From Endoconidiophora laricicola (Eukaryota; Ascomycota; Sordariomycetes; Microascales; Ceratocystidaceae): a stretch of DNA of 64,000 bases. Of this stretch, positions 21,196 to 31,389 are shown in pieces. The translations under genes and the position numbers were made by a program. The DNA is taken from NCBI GenBank assembly GCA_001640655.1, contig LXGT01000069.1, positions 1-64,000 of the forward strand, given 5' to 3'. Every line of letters begins with the position of its first letter. Position 1 is the stretch's first letter. The notes under the pieces are model-generated. The model saw only the letters and a program-made list of their open reading frames with translations. It did no database searches and had not been told where the DNA came from.

Positions 21196-23241
21196 ATGTC
21201 TGATACGTCTTCGGTTGTTGGCGATCGCACGCCTAAATCGCCGCCACACCACGGTGTGAAGTCCATGCGATCGCAGAAGATCTTAACCCCAAGCCGCCCG
21301 CTTACCACTCCGCCAGACGGCTCGTCCGTGCCAGGCCCTGTTATGCTCCCGCCATCCTCGGCAACCTCTACTAGCTTCTCTGACTCGCAACCGTCGCCGC
21401 TCCCCTTCCTGCCTATACAGCCATTCCAACCACATCAACTACAGCAACCTCTACAATCACAATCACAATCACAATCACAACCACAGCCGCAGCAGCAACA
21501 CCCCCAACAACTGCCGCATTCGACGTCCTCTTCGTCGTTGCATGCCTCTATAGCCGCCTCTATTGCTGCTGCCGGCACCTTGCCGCGCAGTCACACACCT
21601 AGTCACGTTACCTCGCGCTCACAGGACCGCCGGCGCAAGTCGTCACAGCCAGAGCTTGCCCTGCGCAGCCGCGCTCACTCCTTGGTAGCTTCACAGGCTG
21701 CTGTTCAGGCCCAGCAACATGGCCATCTGACCTCTCCGGCCATAACTTCACCTGCTCTACCAATGACCCCAACGAATATTGGCAGCATGACATCCAATGT
21801 CTCGACCACAGTCCCAATTTCGACCACCGCAGCCGCCGTCCCAAAGCCACATACGCCTACTTCTATAGGCTCATACGCATCACTCCCTCGCTCGCTTGAC
21901 GCACGAACAGTCACTACTGTAGCCGCTGTGGTGACGACCGAAGACCGACTACCATCTGCTGCAACATCTGCGGTGTCTGCAGTCTCTTCAAAATCAACCA
22001 CTGAACAAGACTCCGCTAACGCCCAGGCTATCCGTCGACCAGGGGCTGCGCGGAGTAACAGCGCCATTTCATCACGACCGCCTACCACCGGACCCTCACC
22101 ACGGAATGGCCAGCCATCGACACAAAGCGTTGCTTCATCGTCGGGGCACCTATCCGGAATCACAAGGCGGGGCTCTTCAACGACTAAGAAACAGACCGAG
22201 TACATGCCCGAACCTCCGCTGCAAACTGCAAGAGATGGCCAGGACGTTGCGCTGGCACCTGCTTCTGGCATGTATTATTCTAAGGCATTAGTGTCTGGAA
22301 TTCCTATGGCTTCAGTGCGAGCACATACAACGGCATTGATTGGTTCTAACATATATGTGTTTGCTGGATGCGATGCTACAACTTGCTTCAACGATCTCTA
22401 CGTCATGGATGCCGACTCGTTCCATTGGTTTAAGCCAAGTGTGGTAGGACATACCCCTATCCCATTACGTGCTATGACATGTACAGCAGTGGGCAAGAAG
22501 CTAGTGGTGTTCGGCGGTGGCGATGGACCTGCATACTACAATGATGTGTATGTTTTGGACACGACGAATTTCCGATGGAGCAAGCCAAAGATCATGGGCG
22601 ATCTTATTCCTAGTAAACGCCGTGCACATACTGCTTGTCTGTATAAGAACGGCCTTTACATATTTGGCGGCGGTGACGGTGTTCGTGCCTTGAACGAGGT
22701 ATGGAGGCTGGATGTCTCCGACATGGCTAAGATGTCCTGGACACTAGTGTATAGCCCCGAGGGCTTTGGGCGCCGCGATCCTGGGCCCAAGGCACGTGGC
22801 TACCACACTGCTAATATGTTTGGCAGCAAACTGATCATCTTTGGCGGTTCGGACGGAGACAAGTGCTTTCATGACGTATGGGTGTTTGACGTAGAAAGTT
22901 GTCAATGGAAAACATTCAACACGTCCATGGTGCACCGGCGCCTGGCACATACAGCGACGCTAATCGGATCGTATCTGTTCATCGTCGGCGGCCATGATGG
23001 CGAGACGTATACCAACGAGGTGCTACTGCTCAACCTTGTCAGCATGACGTGGGAGACGCGCAAGGTGTTTGGCCGGGCACCATCAGGTCGTGGATATCAT
23101 GGCGCAGTAATTTACGACGGACGACTTCTTACGGTGGGGGGGTTTGACGGCGTTGAAGTTTTCAACGAAGTATGGATTTTAGAGTTGGCTGTGCATTCGT
23201 ATTATTCTCAGATCAGCCATTTTTCGATTGACATGAACTAG
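21196..23241 (+). CDS. kelch-repeat protein with long disordered N-terminus
   Basis: One exon, 681 aa. Residues 1-350 are Ser/Pro/Gln-rich and disordered, with a QSQSQSQSQPQPQQQ run near residue 90 and many SP/TP sites. From about residue 370 six kelch motifs follow: ALIGSNIYVFAGCDATTCFN, LVVFGGGDGPAYYNDVYVLD, LYIFGGGDGVRALNEVWRLD, LIIFGGSDGDKCFHDVWVFD, LFIVGGHDGETYTNEVLLLN and LLTVGGFDGVEVFNEVWILE. Each has the hydrophobic strand, GG doublet and later aromatic residue, so they should close a six-bladed beta-propeller, a protein-binding platform. No F-box, BTB or catalytic domain is visible. A role in cell polarity or signalling is possible by analogy with other fungal kelch proteins but is not shown by the sequence. 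Confidence 0.88.
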   Translation: MSDTSSVVGDRTPKSPPHHGVKSMRSQKILTPSRPLTTPPDGSSVPGPVMLPPSSATSTSFSDSQPSPLPFLPIQPFQPHQLQQPLQSQSQSQSQPQPQQQHPQQLPHSTSSSSLHASIAASIAAAGTLPRSHTPSHVTSRSQDRRRKSSQPELALRSRAHSLVASQAAVQAQQHGHLTSPAITSPALPMTPTNIGSMTSNVSTTVPISTTAAAVPKPHTPTSIGSYASLPRSLDARTVTTVAAVVTTEDRLPSAATSAVSAVSSKSTTEQDSANAQAIRRPGAARSNSAISSRPPTTGPSPRNGQPSTQSVASSSGHLSGITRRGSSTTKKQTEYMPEPPLQTARDGQDVALAPASGMYYSKALVSGIPMASVRAHTTALIGSNIYVFAGCDATTCFNDLYVMDADSFHWFKPSVVGHTPIPLRAMTCTAVGKKLVVFGGGDGPAYYNDVYVLDTTNFRWSKPKIMGDLIPSKRRAHTACLYKNGLYIFGGGDGVRALNEVWRLDVSDMAKMSWTLVYSPEGFGRRDPGPKARGYHTANMFGSKLIIFGGSDGDKCFHDVWVFDVESCQWKTFNTSMVHRRLAHTATLIGSYLFIVGGHDGETYTNEVLLLNLVSMTWETRKVFGRAPSGRGYHGAVIYDGRLLTVGGFDGVEVFNEVWILELAVHSYYSQISHFSIDMN

Positions 23242-24647
23242 AACACGGAAAGAGATGGAGAGCGGGATAGAAGGTTGAGGCTAAACTTGAGCAAGCAGAT
23301 GGGTCTGAAAAGGGGCTATTGTCTTTTAAAATATATATATATATATATATACACGAGGCCATGATTTTGAATTATTTTGTTATATCTAGTTCATTACTTA
23401 TATTTTTTCATGTTTCTCTTGGGGTCTCTTTACTTATAGTCTTCTATAAAATGACTGTTTTATACGGTATAAACTAAGCAGCACATGCAAATAGCACATG
23501 TAACTACATATAGACACTATGTTTACTACAAGGAAGCCATAGGACAACCACTTGGTTATCGAGGTGCATTTGTTTCTGCCATATTTTATTTTCTAAGACG
23601 TGACAAAATTCGAATATCATTTCAAAGATTTCTAGATACATCCAAGACTTAAAAAAAAAAAAAACCTAGACAACGGCAAGAAGTATCTCTTTTTATAGTC
23701 GGAACTTTATACTTGACTTTTTTTTGTCAAATCTTCTTTACATTCAAGATATAAGAAACCCAAATATTAGAAACGATGAGGAGAATGAGCCAAAAGAAAA
23801 TAAAAATAAAAAAGCTGTTGTTCGTCTATTCGTAGGCATAATAAATAGTAGGACTATGAGCCCAAGAAAAAAAAGAAAAAAATAGTAACGAAAAGAAAAA
23901 AAATTACTGTTTCCCACCCAAAAAGAATAAGCAAGTCGATAGAAACAAAGAAATGTAAGGAAAATAATTAAAAAAAAAAGGACAAGAAGAAGAAACGAAG
24001 TGAGAGCTATCATTCAAACGGTCGTTTGATCCCCTCCTTGTTTTGTTTTCATAACCCTTTCTCACTGATATTACCTAGTAGATGAAATATTCCTTCCTAC
24101 GTTATGTTATGCGTGCGTAGACGTTAACAAGTTGAGATGTAAACCAAGACCTGCCCAAGACTAGACACCAAGATAGAACAAGCAAAAGAATAAAAGAAAA
24201 AAAAAACAAAAAAGAGATATGGCGGCATAAATCAAAAGAGAGAGAAAAAGAGACAGAAAGAGGTTGCAATAAACAAGCTGAACCTTTTTACTCTCCGTGT
24301 ACTAGTATCAGCCCTCGGAACTGAGAAACGCAAAACGACGATATAACCACACATTGTAGCAGTTTTAGTCTGAGAAGACGCAATTTAGGAAAGAACCCCC
24401 AAAAAAAACAAAATAACAGAGCAAGATATGAAAACAGAAACCAAAAAAAAGAGAACACTGTCCATGGCCTTCAAGGCGTATGGACAGGAAGTAGGCGAGG
24501 GTATATCTTGGAGAGATGTGTAGGAAAAAGAAAGAAAGAAAGAAAGAAATCGTAGACACAAAAGTGAAAGGAAAAAGGTTGAAGAAAAGAAAAAAAAAAA
24601 AAAAGCCACAGGATGGGTTTGAGCGGCTTTTTTTCCGGAAGCTTGAA
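23242..24647. other. convergent intergenic region
   Basis: It lies between the stop codons of the kelch and Ppz genes. It holds a (TA)n tract at 23329-23350, many A-rich runs and an (AAAG)n tract at about 24526-24549. No credible gene. Confidence 0.5.
24526..24549. repeat. (AAAG)n microsatellite
   Basis: About six AAAG units in the 3' region of the Ppz-type gene. Confidence 0.75.
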
Positions 24648-26426
24648 TCACATGCTCTGGGGCTGAATGCTTGCTGGCGGACTGTTGATGATGTTGTTGC
24701 GCTTGTTCCGGCCCTTCTTGATATGACTCTTTAGAGCGCTGGAATCTAGTGGCTTGAGAAGCTCAAAACTACAGAGAAGCTCTGATGAGACAGACATCAC
24801 GGCACCCCAATTGTCGAACTCGCCGCAGTACTGTAATAAAAGGCAACATAAGTTAGTAATCGGTGTGACGAGTTTCTTTGGGTTGTTTTTTTTTTCTGCG
24901 AAAAGGGGAAGAGTGACGAGGAGGTGGAGGCTCAGCTGAGACCATTCATGACAGAAGCCAAGACCATGCTGAATGGGCAACTGGCGTGTGTTTTCAGACC
25001 AAAGAAAGAAGAAAATGAAAGAGAGGGGGTTGGGAAACAAGACAAAGGTGGGAAAACTTACATTTGGTGCGCTGAAGACAGTCACAAGCACCCTGTCAGT
25101 GAAGAACTCGTAACCATCTTCCACAACCATGTGGGCGCGACATACGAGGTCAAAGTCGTGGTCATTGAGAAACTGGCCGATGACACGCTTACCAAAGCAG
25201 TAGCTCACGCCGCGCTCGTTGGGCTCCCAGTCGGCTTCCATGTCGGCTGGATCAGCCCATAGCAAATCGTTCAGGAGGCCGTAGTCGGGCACGTCGGTGG
25301 GACGAGCAATGTTACGGATGTCGTCCATGCGGCTCAGAGCAGGAGATAAGCCGCCATGGACGCAGAAGATCTTGTTTGCTACGATGGCAGCGATGGGCAG
25401 GGTGTTGAAGCAGTCGACAAAGGTCTTCCAAATCTTGAGGTTGCAGCGGCGTTTGCACTCGTCATAGAAGCCGTAGACACGCGTGACATTGGCGCACTCG
25501 TGGTTTCCACGCAATAGGAAGAAGTTTTGCGGAAATTTAAGCTTGTAGCAGAGCAGTAGTAGGATGGTCTCTAGCGACTGCTTGCCACGGTCAACGTAGT
25601 CGCCGAGGAAGAGATAGTTGGACTGTGGCGGGAAGCCGCACATCTCAAACATGCGGATCAGGTCGGTGTACTGGCCGTGAACGTCGCCAACAACTTTGAC
25701 TGGAGCGTCTAGCTCTAGTAAGGCTGGCTGAGACAAAAACACCTCGCGCGCGCGGGCGCAGATGGCAGTGATTTCAGCATTCCGCAAGCATACGCTCTTC
25801 GTGACCTTACCTGAATAAGCGGCATCGTGGAGGCGGCGGATGAAATCGTCTAGATCGATATCCTTGATGTCGTTCATCATTGTGTTGGAATCCTCGACAG
25901 CGGGAGCTTGAGGAACTTGCACTGGATTGGGCACGCCTTCGCGCGCCACTAATATAGGCTTGCCGGGGGGCAATAGATGGGCGTGAACGCCGGCGCCTGC
26001 GGAGGGCGGTTGGTCGGAGACATGGTCAACCTCTGAGGCAGGGATGGAGTTAAGATCCTTGTGTACGCCTCTAGCAACTGAGGCAGAGGTCGGCGACGGC
26101 GGTACTGGCGGAGTGGAATCGCTGCTGGAGAAGTGGTCGTCCAGGGCGCTCAAGGCGGATGAGCCATTGGTCAGCGAGGCTTTGCTGATGTTGCTTCGTA
26201 GAGAGGACGAGATGATGTCGGGAGGAGAGTTAAGCGAGGTGCTGATGGCTGAGTTGGAACTAGTGCTTAGCAGGGCCGAGGCTCGAGGGCTGTCGCTTTT
26301 GTCGGCGCGGGGAATCTTGGAGCGGATGCTTTTAAACGAGCGGGACGATTGCTGAGTATCGGACTTGCCCAGCGACGGCAAGTCGCTGTTCTTGAAGCTG
26401 CCCTCCTTGGACGAGCTGTTGCCCAT
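24648..26426 (-). CDS. PPZ1: serine/threonine protein phosphatase, Ppz type
   Basis: PP1-related phosphatase of the fungal-specific Ppz group, which in yeast controls cation homeostasis and cell integrity. Two exons: 26426-25062 and 24830-24648, about 515 aa; the 231-nt intron has GTAAGT and TTACAG ends and splits the conserved SAPN/YCGEFDN segment. The start ATG at 26426 gives MGNSSSKEG, a good N-myristoylation signal, as in Ppz1. Residues ~10-190 are Ser-rich and disordered. The catalytic domain has GDVHGQY, GDYVDRG, RGNHECA, HGGLSP and LVCRAHMVVEDGY, so all metal and phosphate ligands are in place. It ends with a short basic tail after FELLKPLD. The Ppz assignment rests on the myristoylated Ser-rich extension; plain PP1 starts near the catalytic domain. 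Reading through the intron would insert about 77 residues, which is not credible. Confidence 0.95.
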   Translation of the reverse strand: MGNSSSKEGSFKNSDLPSLGKSDTQQSSRSFKSIRSKIPRADKSDSPRASALLSTSSNSAISTSLNSPPDIISSSLRSNISKASLTNGSSALSALDDHFSSSDSTPPVPPSPTSASVARGVHKDLNSIPASEVDHVSDQPPSAGAGVHAHLLPPGKPILVAREGVPNPVQVPQAPAVEDSNTMMNDIKDIDLDDFIRRLHDAAYSGKVTKSVCLRNAEITAICARAREVFLSQPALLELDAPVKVVGDVHGQYTDLIRMFEMCGFPPQSNYLFLGDYVDRGKQSLETILLLLCYKLKFPQNFFLLRGNHECANVTRVYGFYDECKRRCNLKIWKTFVDCFNTLPIAAIVANKIFCVHGGLSPALSRMDDIRNIARPTDVPDYGLLNDLLWADPADMEADWEPNERGVSYCFGKRVIGQFLNDHDFDLVCRAHMVVEDGYEFFTDRVLVTVFSAPNVSFPTFVLFPNPLSFIFFFLWSENTRQLPIQHGLGFCHEWSQLSLHLLVTLPLFAEKKNNPKKLVTPITNLCCLLLQYCGEFDNWGAVMSVSSELLCSFELLKPLDSSALKSHIKKGRNKRNNIINSPPASIQPQSM

Positions 26427-28004
26427 GGTGGCGGGGCGGAGAAGAGAGTAGAGCAAGGGCGGAGCGGAGATTGGCAGAGAAGTTGGAGCGAGGGCGACAG
26501 AAGGATACGGCCAAGCCTTGGAGGAGAGAAGGAAGGAAAACTAAAGAAGAAGACGGTGATGATTGGAATGAACGACGGCGGTAGAGGCTAGCGAAAAACC
26601 GTAGTAAAGCGATTGATTCTGCGAAGGACTCTGCGAAGGAGTGTTTGTCGAACCGTAAGGGCAATTTCTGGTCAAGAATGATAGTATGTTCCAACTATGC
26701 TGGGGGCCAGACAAACAGCTAGGCCGATAGACGAGCAGAGTGGTCGGTCTTAAGGGCGCGGCGATAGATGAGGTAAGCCGGAAAGAATGGAGGGCGTTTA
26801 AAAGAGTTAGGAAGCGAGTCGATGGAGCGAGAAAGCGTGATGTGGTATAGAACGCAGTGGTATAGTATAATAGAGAAGACGAGATTTCTCGAGTCGCAGC
26901 AGCCGTGGCGCTAGAACGATAGCGAGATAAGCGCTGCAGCTTTAGCGTAACAGAGCAGTGAAGCCTGGACTAGAGCAACTTAGGTGATTGACTTGCTGCT
27001 AGATGGACAGATAGAGTCGTACTTGGCTGCAGTGATGCAGTGGTGCAGTGATGAAAACAGTTGTGCCGGCGGTGCTAAAAAATGCAGTAGATGCAGATGC
27101 GGATGCAGGCGCAGGCGCAAATATGCAGTTAAGATGCAGCCGAGATGCAGCGTCAGCGTCAGCCGCGAGGGAAGAGAAGGTGGAAAAGAATGCTGGAAGA
27201 AGCTGGACGATGGCGATAATTGGTGATGATGACCTGAAAACGGAGGAAGGCACTCAAAGTTGAATCACGATTAGCGATATTAAGAGGGAGAGATAGAGAG
27301 AGAGAGAAAACAAGAAATGAAATAACCAAGATAGAACGAGAGAAATGCAATGAATGAGAATGAAGATGCCGAAGATAAAATAAATATACTAGTGAATATA
27401 AATGCAAAAAGTGCAGATAAGTCACTGAAGATGACGGTGAGAAGAGGAGGGGAAAAGAAATAATAAAATGGAAATAAATTAAATTCGGGACAGAAGGCAA
27501 AAAAAAAATATTATATAAGAATAAAAGATATTGAAAGCCAAGTCAAATTGTAAAGAGAGCAGGTTTAGACAGTTGTTGATGTCTAGAATACCAATATAAT
27601 TAAATAAAAATTAGCAAATAATCAAGTTCCTTTTGTGTTGCAATATAAAGCCCAGAGATATGATATGGAGATGCTCAGACTTTGGAGTCTAGATAGGTTA
27701 AGAAAAATAGGCTGATATTGTGATAATGGCAGATGAAGAAGAAATGCAAGATTTCATTCAGCAAGCACGATGGCGAAGTTTTAGGCTGGAGATTTTCAGA
27801 TGTTTCAAACCCCAAAATAACATATATCTGGCTTTAATTCTCTCTTTCTGGGTCTGTAGATGATACCTGCGTCGAAGAGAGGCTCTATTTACCTTTCGGA
27901 CGCAGTACAGCCCTTTTCTAGTCGATATCTCAGCATCCATATATACACATATACATAGTAAACATAGATCTCTCTTTTCATGCGGATGCTCGTTTCTCAA
28001 GGTC

Positions 28005-28040
28005 ACTTTCTCGTCTACTTTCTCGTCTACTTTCTCGTCT
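28005..28040. repeat. three perfect tandem copies of a 12-bp unit
   Basis: The unit ACTTTCTCGTCT occurs three times head to tail. No known role. Confidence 0.85.
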
Positions 28041-30489
28041 ACTGCTTAGTTCAACTTAGCCAGAAGCCTAAAAGAGTAATCGACCAAGCTAAGAAGGCCC
28101 AGGCCGGGTTTGGCTTGGCTTTTGGTTAGGTTGTGGATTGGCTGGGCTGGCCATCCGTTTTGCCAGCGTTGGATTAAACTTGGCTGTTAATGGGCTTGAT
28201 TTGCCTCCTTCGAACCCTTCAACCCCCGGATTAAGGCAAAACATGGTATGAAATCAAAAAGAAGAAGAAGAACGGAAGTCATTCACGCTCTTGTGGCATC
28301 ATCAACCGCTGCCGGCTTCAGCCTCCTCTTTCACTAGTTCTTGTTCTCTTTTCTTGGCTTTGGCCTACTAGCTGATCTACCGTTTTGTCTATTTGTCTCT
28401 GTCTTTCTCTCCCTGGTACGTACTAAAAACAACAACAACAACAACAACAACCCAAAAAAAAAAGCTTGACTGTAATTGTAGAGTGAGTCTCATCTGTTGT
28501 CTTCTCTTCTCTTTGCCGCATGGCCGGCCGTGTGTGTCCCGTGCCCCATGTCTCTCGCATTTGCCAGGCCAAAAATGTGTGGGTTTTCTTTTCCTTTAAC
28601 AATGTGTCTTTCTGTCTGTCACCTTTTGGCGTACTACATATCAGTAGCATCGCTATGAACTAGGCGCCTCTATGTCGATATCCTTGCCATTGTATTACTA
28701 GTAGTATATGCTGCTGTGCCTCTTTATCAGGGCTCCAGAGAGAGGCCAGAGAACCAAGGTTGCTTGGCTTAGTTTTGGAGGAAGAGCCTTATGTCTTATG
28801 CCTCAGCAACTCGCCGGCCACAGTATCACGAGTCCCTTTTTTATTATTATTCAGATAACAACGAACTGTACTCTGTTTAGCCTGTCAAGTTGGAGTAGGA
28901 GTACTACTACTAGATGTGTACTAATGTAGAGAGTGGTGCCGGGGTGTCGTTTGCGATTTGCCCACAGGAATGGAATTGAATGCTTGCTTGCTGGATTGCT
29001 TTTCTCGGTTCTGCAAGCTTTGCTGCATGTGAGCGAGGAAGAAAAAGAAAATCAAAGTTTTGGCTCTGGCGTCACGATTCTTTGAAATCTGTTCATGTTT
29101 CCTCTTTGTGCTGGCTTCTACCAACAGTTCACGATTTCCGGTATTTAGCCGAGCCTCGTTTGGCACTTTCGCTTCTTTCTTCACCGACCGTCTATATCGC
29201 TCTTTTCTCTATCTCTCTCCTTCTTATTTCCAGTTTCTCATGATAGTATGTAGCCGTAGGTCATATTTATCATATCGCTCTACCTTTTATTGTTATCTCC
29301 CTCATGCTTATCCGTTTCTTCGCCTTGATTCTGGTCATGTGACTCTGCACGTGCCCTCGACATAAGCTGCCGTCAAGGGGGGGGGTGGCCTCATCTCTTT
29401 AGTACTGTACTTTCCATTTTTCTTTCTCTGTTTCAAATTCTTATGTAGTCTGAGAGTTAATGCTAAATTCGTTTGTTAGTCTCTTATAATTGATATAAAT
29501 CTCGCTCGGGTCCAATACATAGAGTTCCAATAGGATGGGGAGGTTGGATGACTAGCTTTTTTGTAAGAACTTGGTACGGTCACTGTTTTCAGCCATATGT
29601 CATGAAAAAAAAAAAAGAGGCCCTACCAACCCTTATCATAACCCGAACTCTGTCAGACCATCGCCAGACATGAGCTTTTCTCGCTGTATGGTAATATACA
29701 AAGTAGCGGCAGTTTATGTCTCACCCTTGCAGCTTTACTAGGGACTAGTACCTTGTCCTCTCCTCATAACAGAAGCTGTACTATGACTAGTTGCTCAATA
29801 GTTAGTGCTTGGCATCTCCAACTTTGGCTTAACTAATGTTCGATCCTGGATGGTATCTTTTTGTAGTAACCCACGCAGAAAAAGAAGTGTTAATGTCTGG
29901 GACGAAGTCTTCCTAATATCGCTCTTCGCCTATATCTCTTTCATTCCTCGTTCCGTGTCTTCTGACGGAGGAGGGGGGGGGGGGTGAGATATCTTTTTTT
30001 CTATTCCAGACTTCTAGCTTGGATTGCTGTACTTAGTGCCTGTAATGCCACACTAAGTTGCACACTAAGTTGCTTACGAGATCCCATCTATCATATGTAC
30101 GTTGTATGTTTTTCTTTTTTATGAGTTCCATCTATGTGAAGGTTCCTTTCATCTGGATCTTCTCCTTGTCAAACAATAAAAATTGGCAGCTTATATAATA
30201 TAGCGTTTCTGATTCAAGATAGCATTTAGTTCAGTGCTTGATAACTGTCTTCCGTTTCTTTACTTTTATTTTTTTGTTTCTTTTCACAGCTACAAGTTCC
30301 TCTTAAAAAGGATACGCCGAATAGTTACATATATAGTCAAGGTACTCGTTATATAGATGATTGGTAGTGTTGTGTTATTGGTGGATACCTTTCTTGTTGA
30401 GGCTTATTAACCATTTACATATGGCTCGCCCACTCTTAGCCTTTTTTTAATTTATTACGACTATGTCTTTTCCCAGACACAAAAGCCAT

Positions 30490-30517
30490 NTTTTTTTTTT
30501 TTTTTTTTTTTTTTTTT
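30490..30517. other. ambiguous base and 27-nt T-run
   Basis: The N at 30490 is directly followed by T at 30491-30517. This marks an uncertain homopolymer length or an assembly join. Confidence 0.7.
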
Positions 30518-31252
30518 AACTGCTTGTCTTTGTCAGACAGACACGTACTATCTACGACGTGACAGACAACTAGATGAATATCGCAGCCATAATAAGAACA
30601 TATATGGCCTTATCAAGTATCCAAGCGTATCTTCCTTCCTTTCCCTTCAAAGCTGCTTATTATTTTTCTATTATTTTTATCTACATATTGATACGATACA
30701 GAGAACATATACCAGTTAGTTGCGTCAATACAGCATGCATACCTATTTTTTTTTCCCGTCTTACAAACCATTACGTAGTAGTTAGTTACCCTTTTTTTTT
30801 AATCTGTTCCACCTGAAAAGTCGCTCATTGCCTTGTTTGCGCTTCTTTCGCACCTGTCATTTGCGCCTTGTAATTAGTCAGTCAGATATCGTCACGTTTG
30901 GTTCAATGGATAGTGCCATTCTATGCAACCTTCGGATGAGAGAGTATCAAAAGACTTCGAACAATGATTTTCAGTATAGAGGATATCTACTAGTCAAAGT
31001 GTGAGTATATGTTCATTATACTATTGCCTTAACTAACTATACAAAGAGGAAGAAAAGACACGAAAAACTTGCCTCGTCACTTATATTCTTGCGAACTATC
31101 ACGATATACTAGGTATCACGTATGGCTTCACATGATATCACGAACGACATGGTACTTGGAGTATTTCCAGTGCATATATCAGTTGATTTGTGTTTTATGT
31201 ATTAAGATTGCTTGACGATCTTCCTTACTACATACGCTATCTTTTTCTTTTG

Positions 31253-31282
31253 ATCTTATTAAGTTTCTAGAACTATGAAGAT
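31253..31282 (+). repeat. dispersed 30-nt motif, copy C
   Basis: Same orientation as the copies at 2866 and 11990. It lies about 110 nt past the MetRS stop codon, on the strand opposite that gene. Confidence 0.6.
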
Positions 31283-31389
31283 ACGCTATCTATCGTTACT
31301 TGTCGTCTTTTTCTAAGATATCTTGCAGATTTGTTTTTGAATTATCTCCGATGATCTCTTTTTTCTTTGCCATGAGATGACAACCTTAC

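Larger units (their letters stand above)
26427..31389. other. 5-kb gene-free region
   Basis: It covers the promoter/leader of the Ppz gene (26427 to about 27500, purine-rich, with GATGCA/GCAGGC short repeats near 27090-27140) and the 3' side of MetRS. Frames here are short and of low complexity. Noted inside: a (CAA)n tract at 28428-28451, G-runs at 29374-29382 and 29973-29985, and an N at 30490 before a 27-nt T-run. Motif copy C lies at 31253-31282. Confidence 0.45.

Noticed and set aside
30898..30975. tRNA-like string (GGTTCAATGGATAGTGCC) in the 30.9-kb spacer
   Set aside because: No matching B-box at the right distance and the arms do not pair. No complete tRNA gene was found anywhere in the window.
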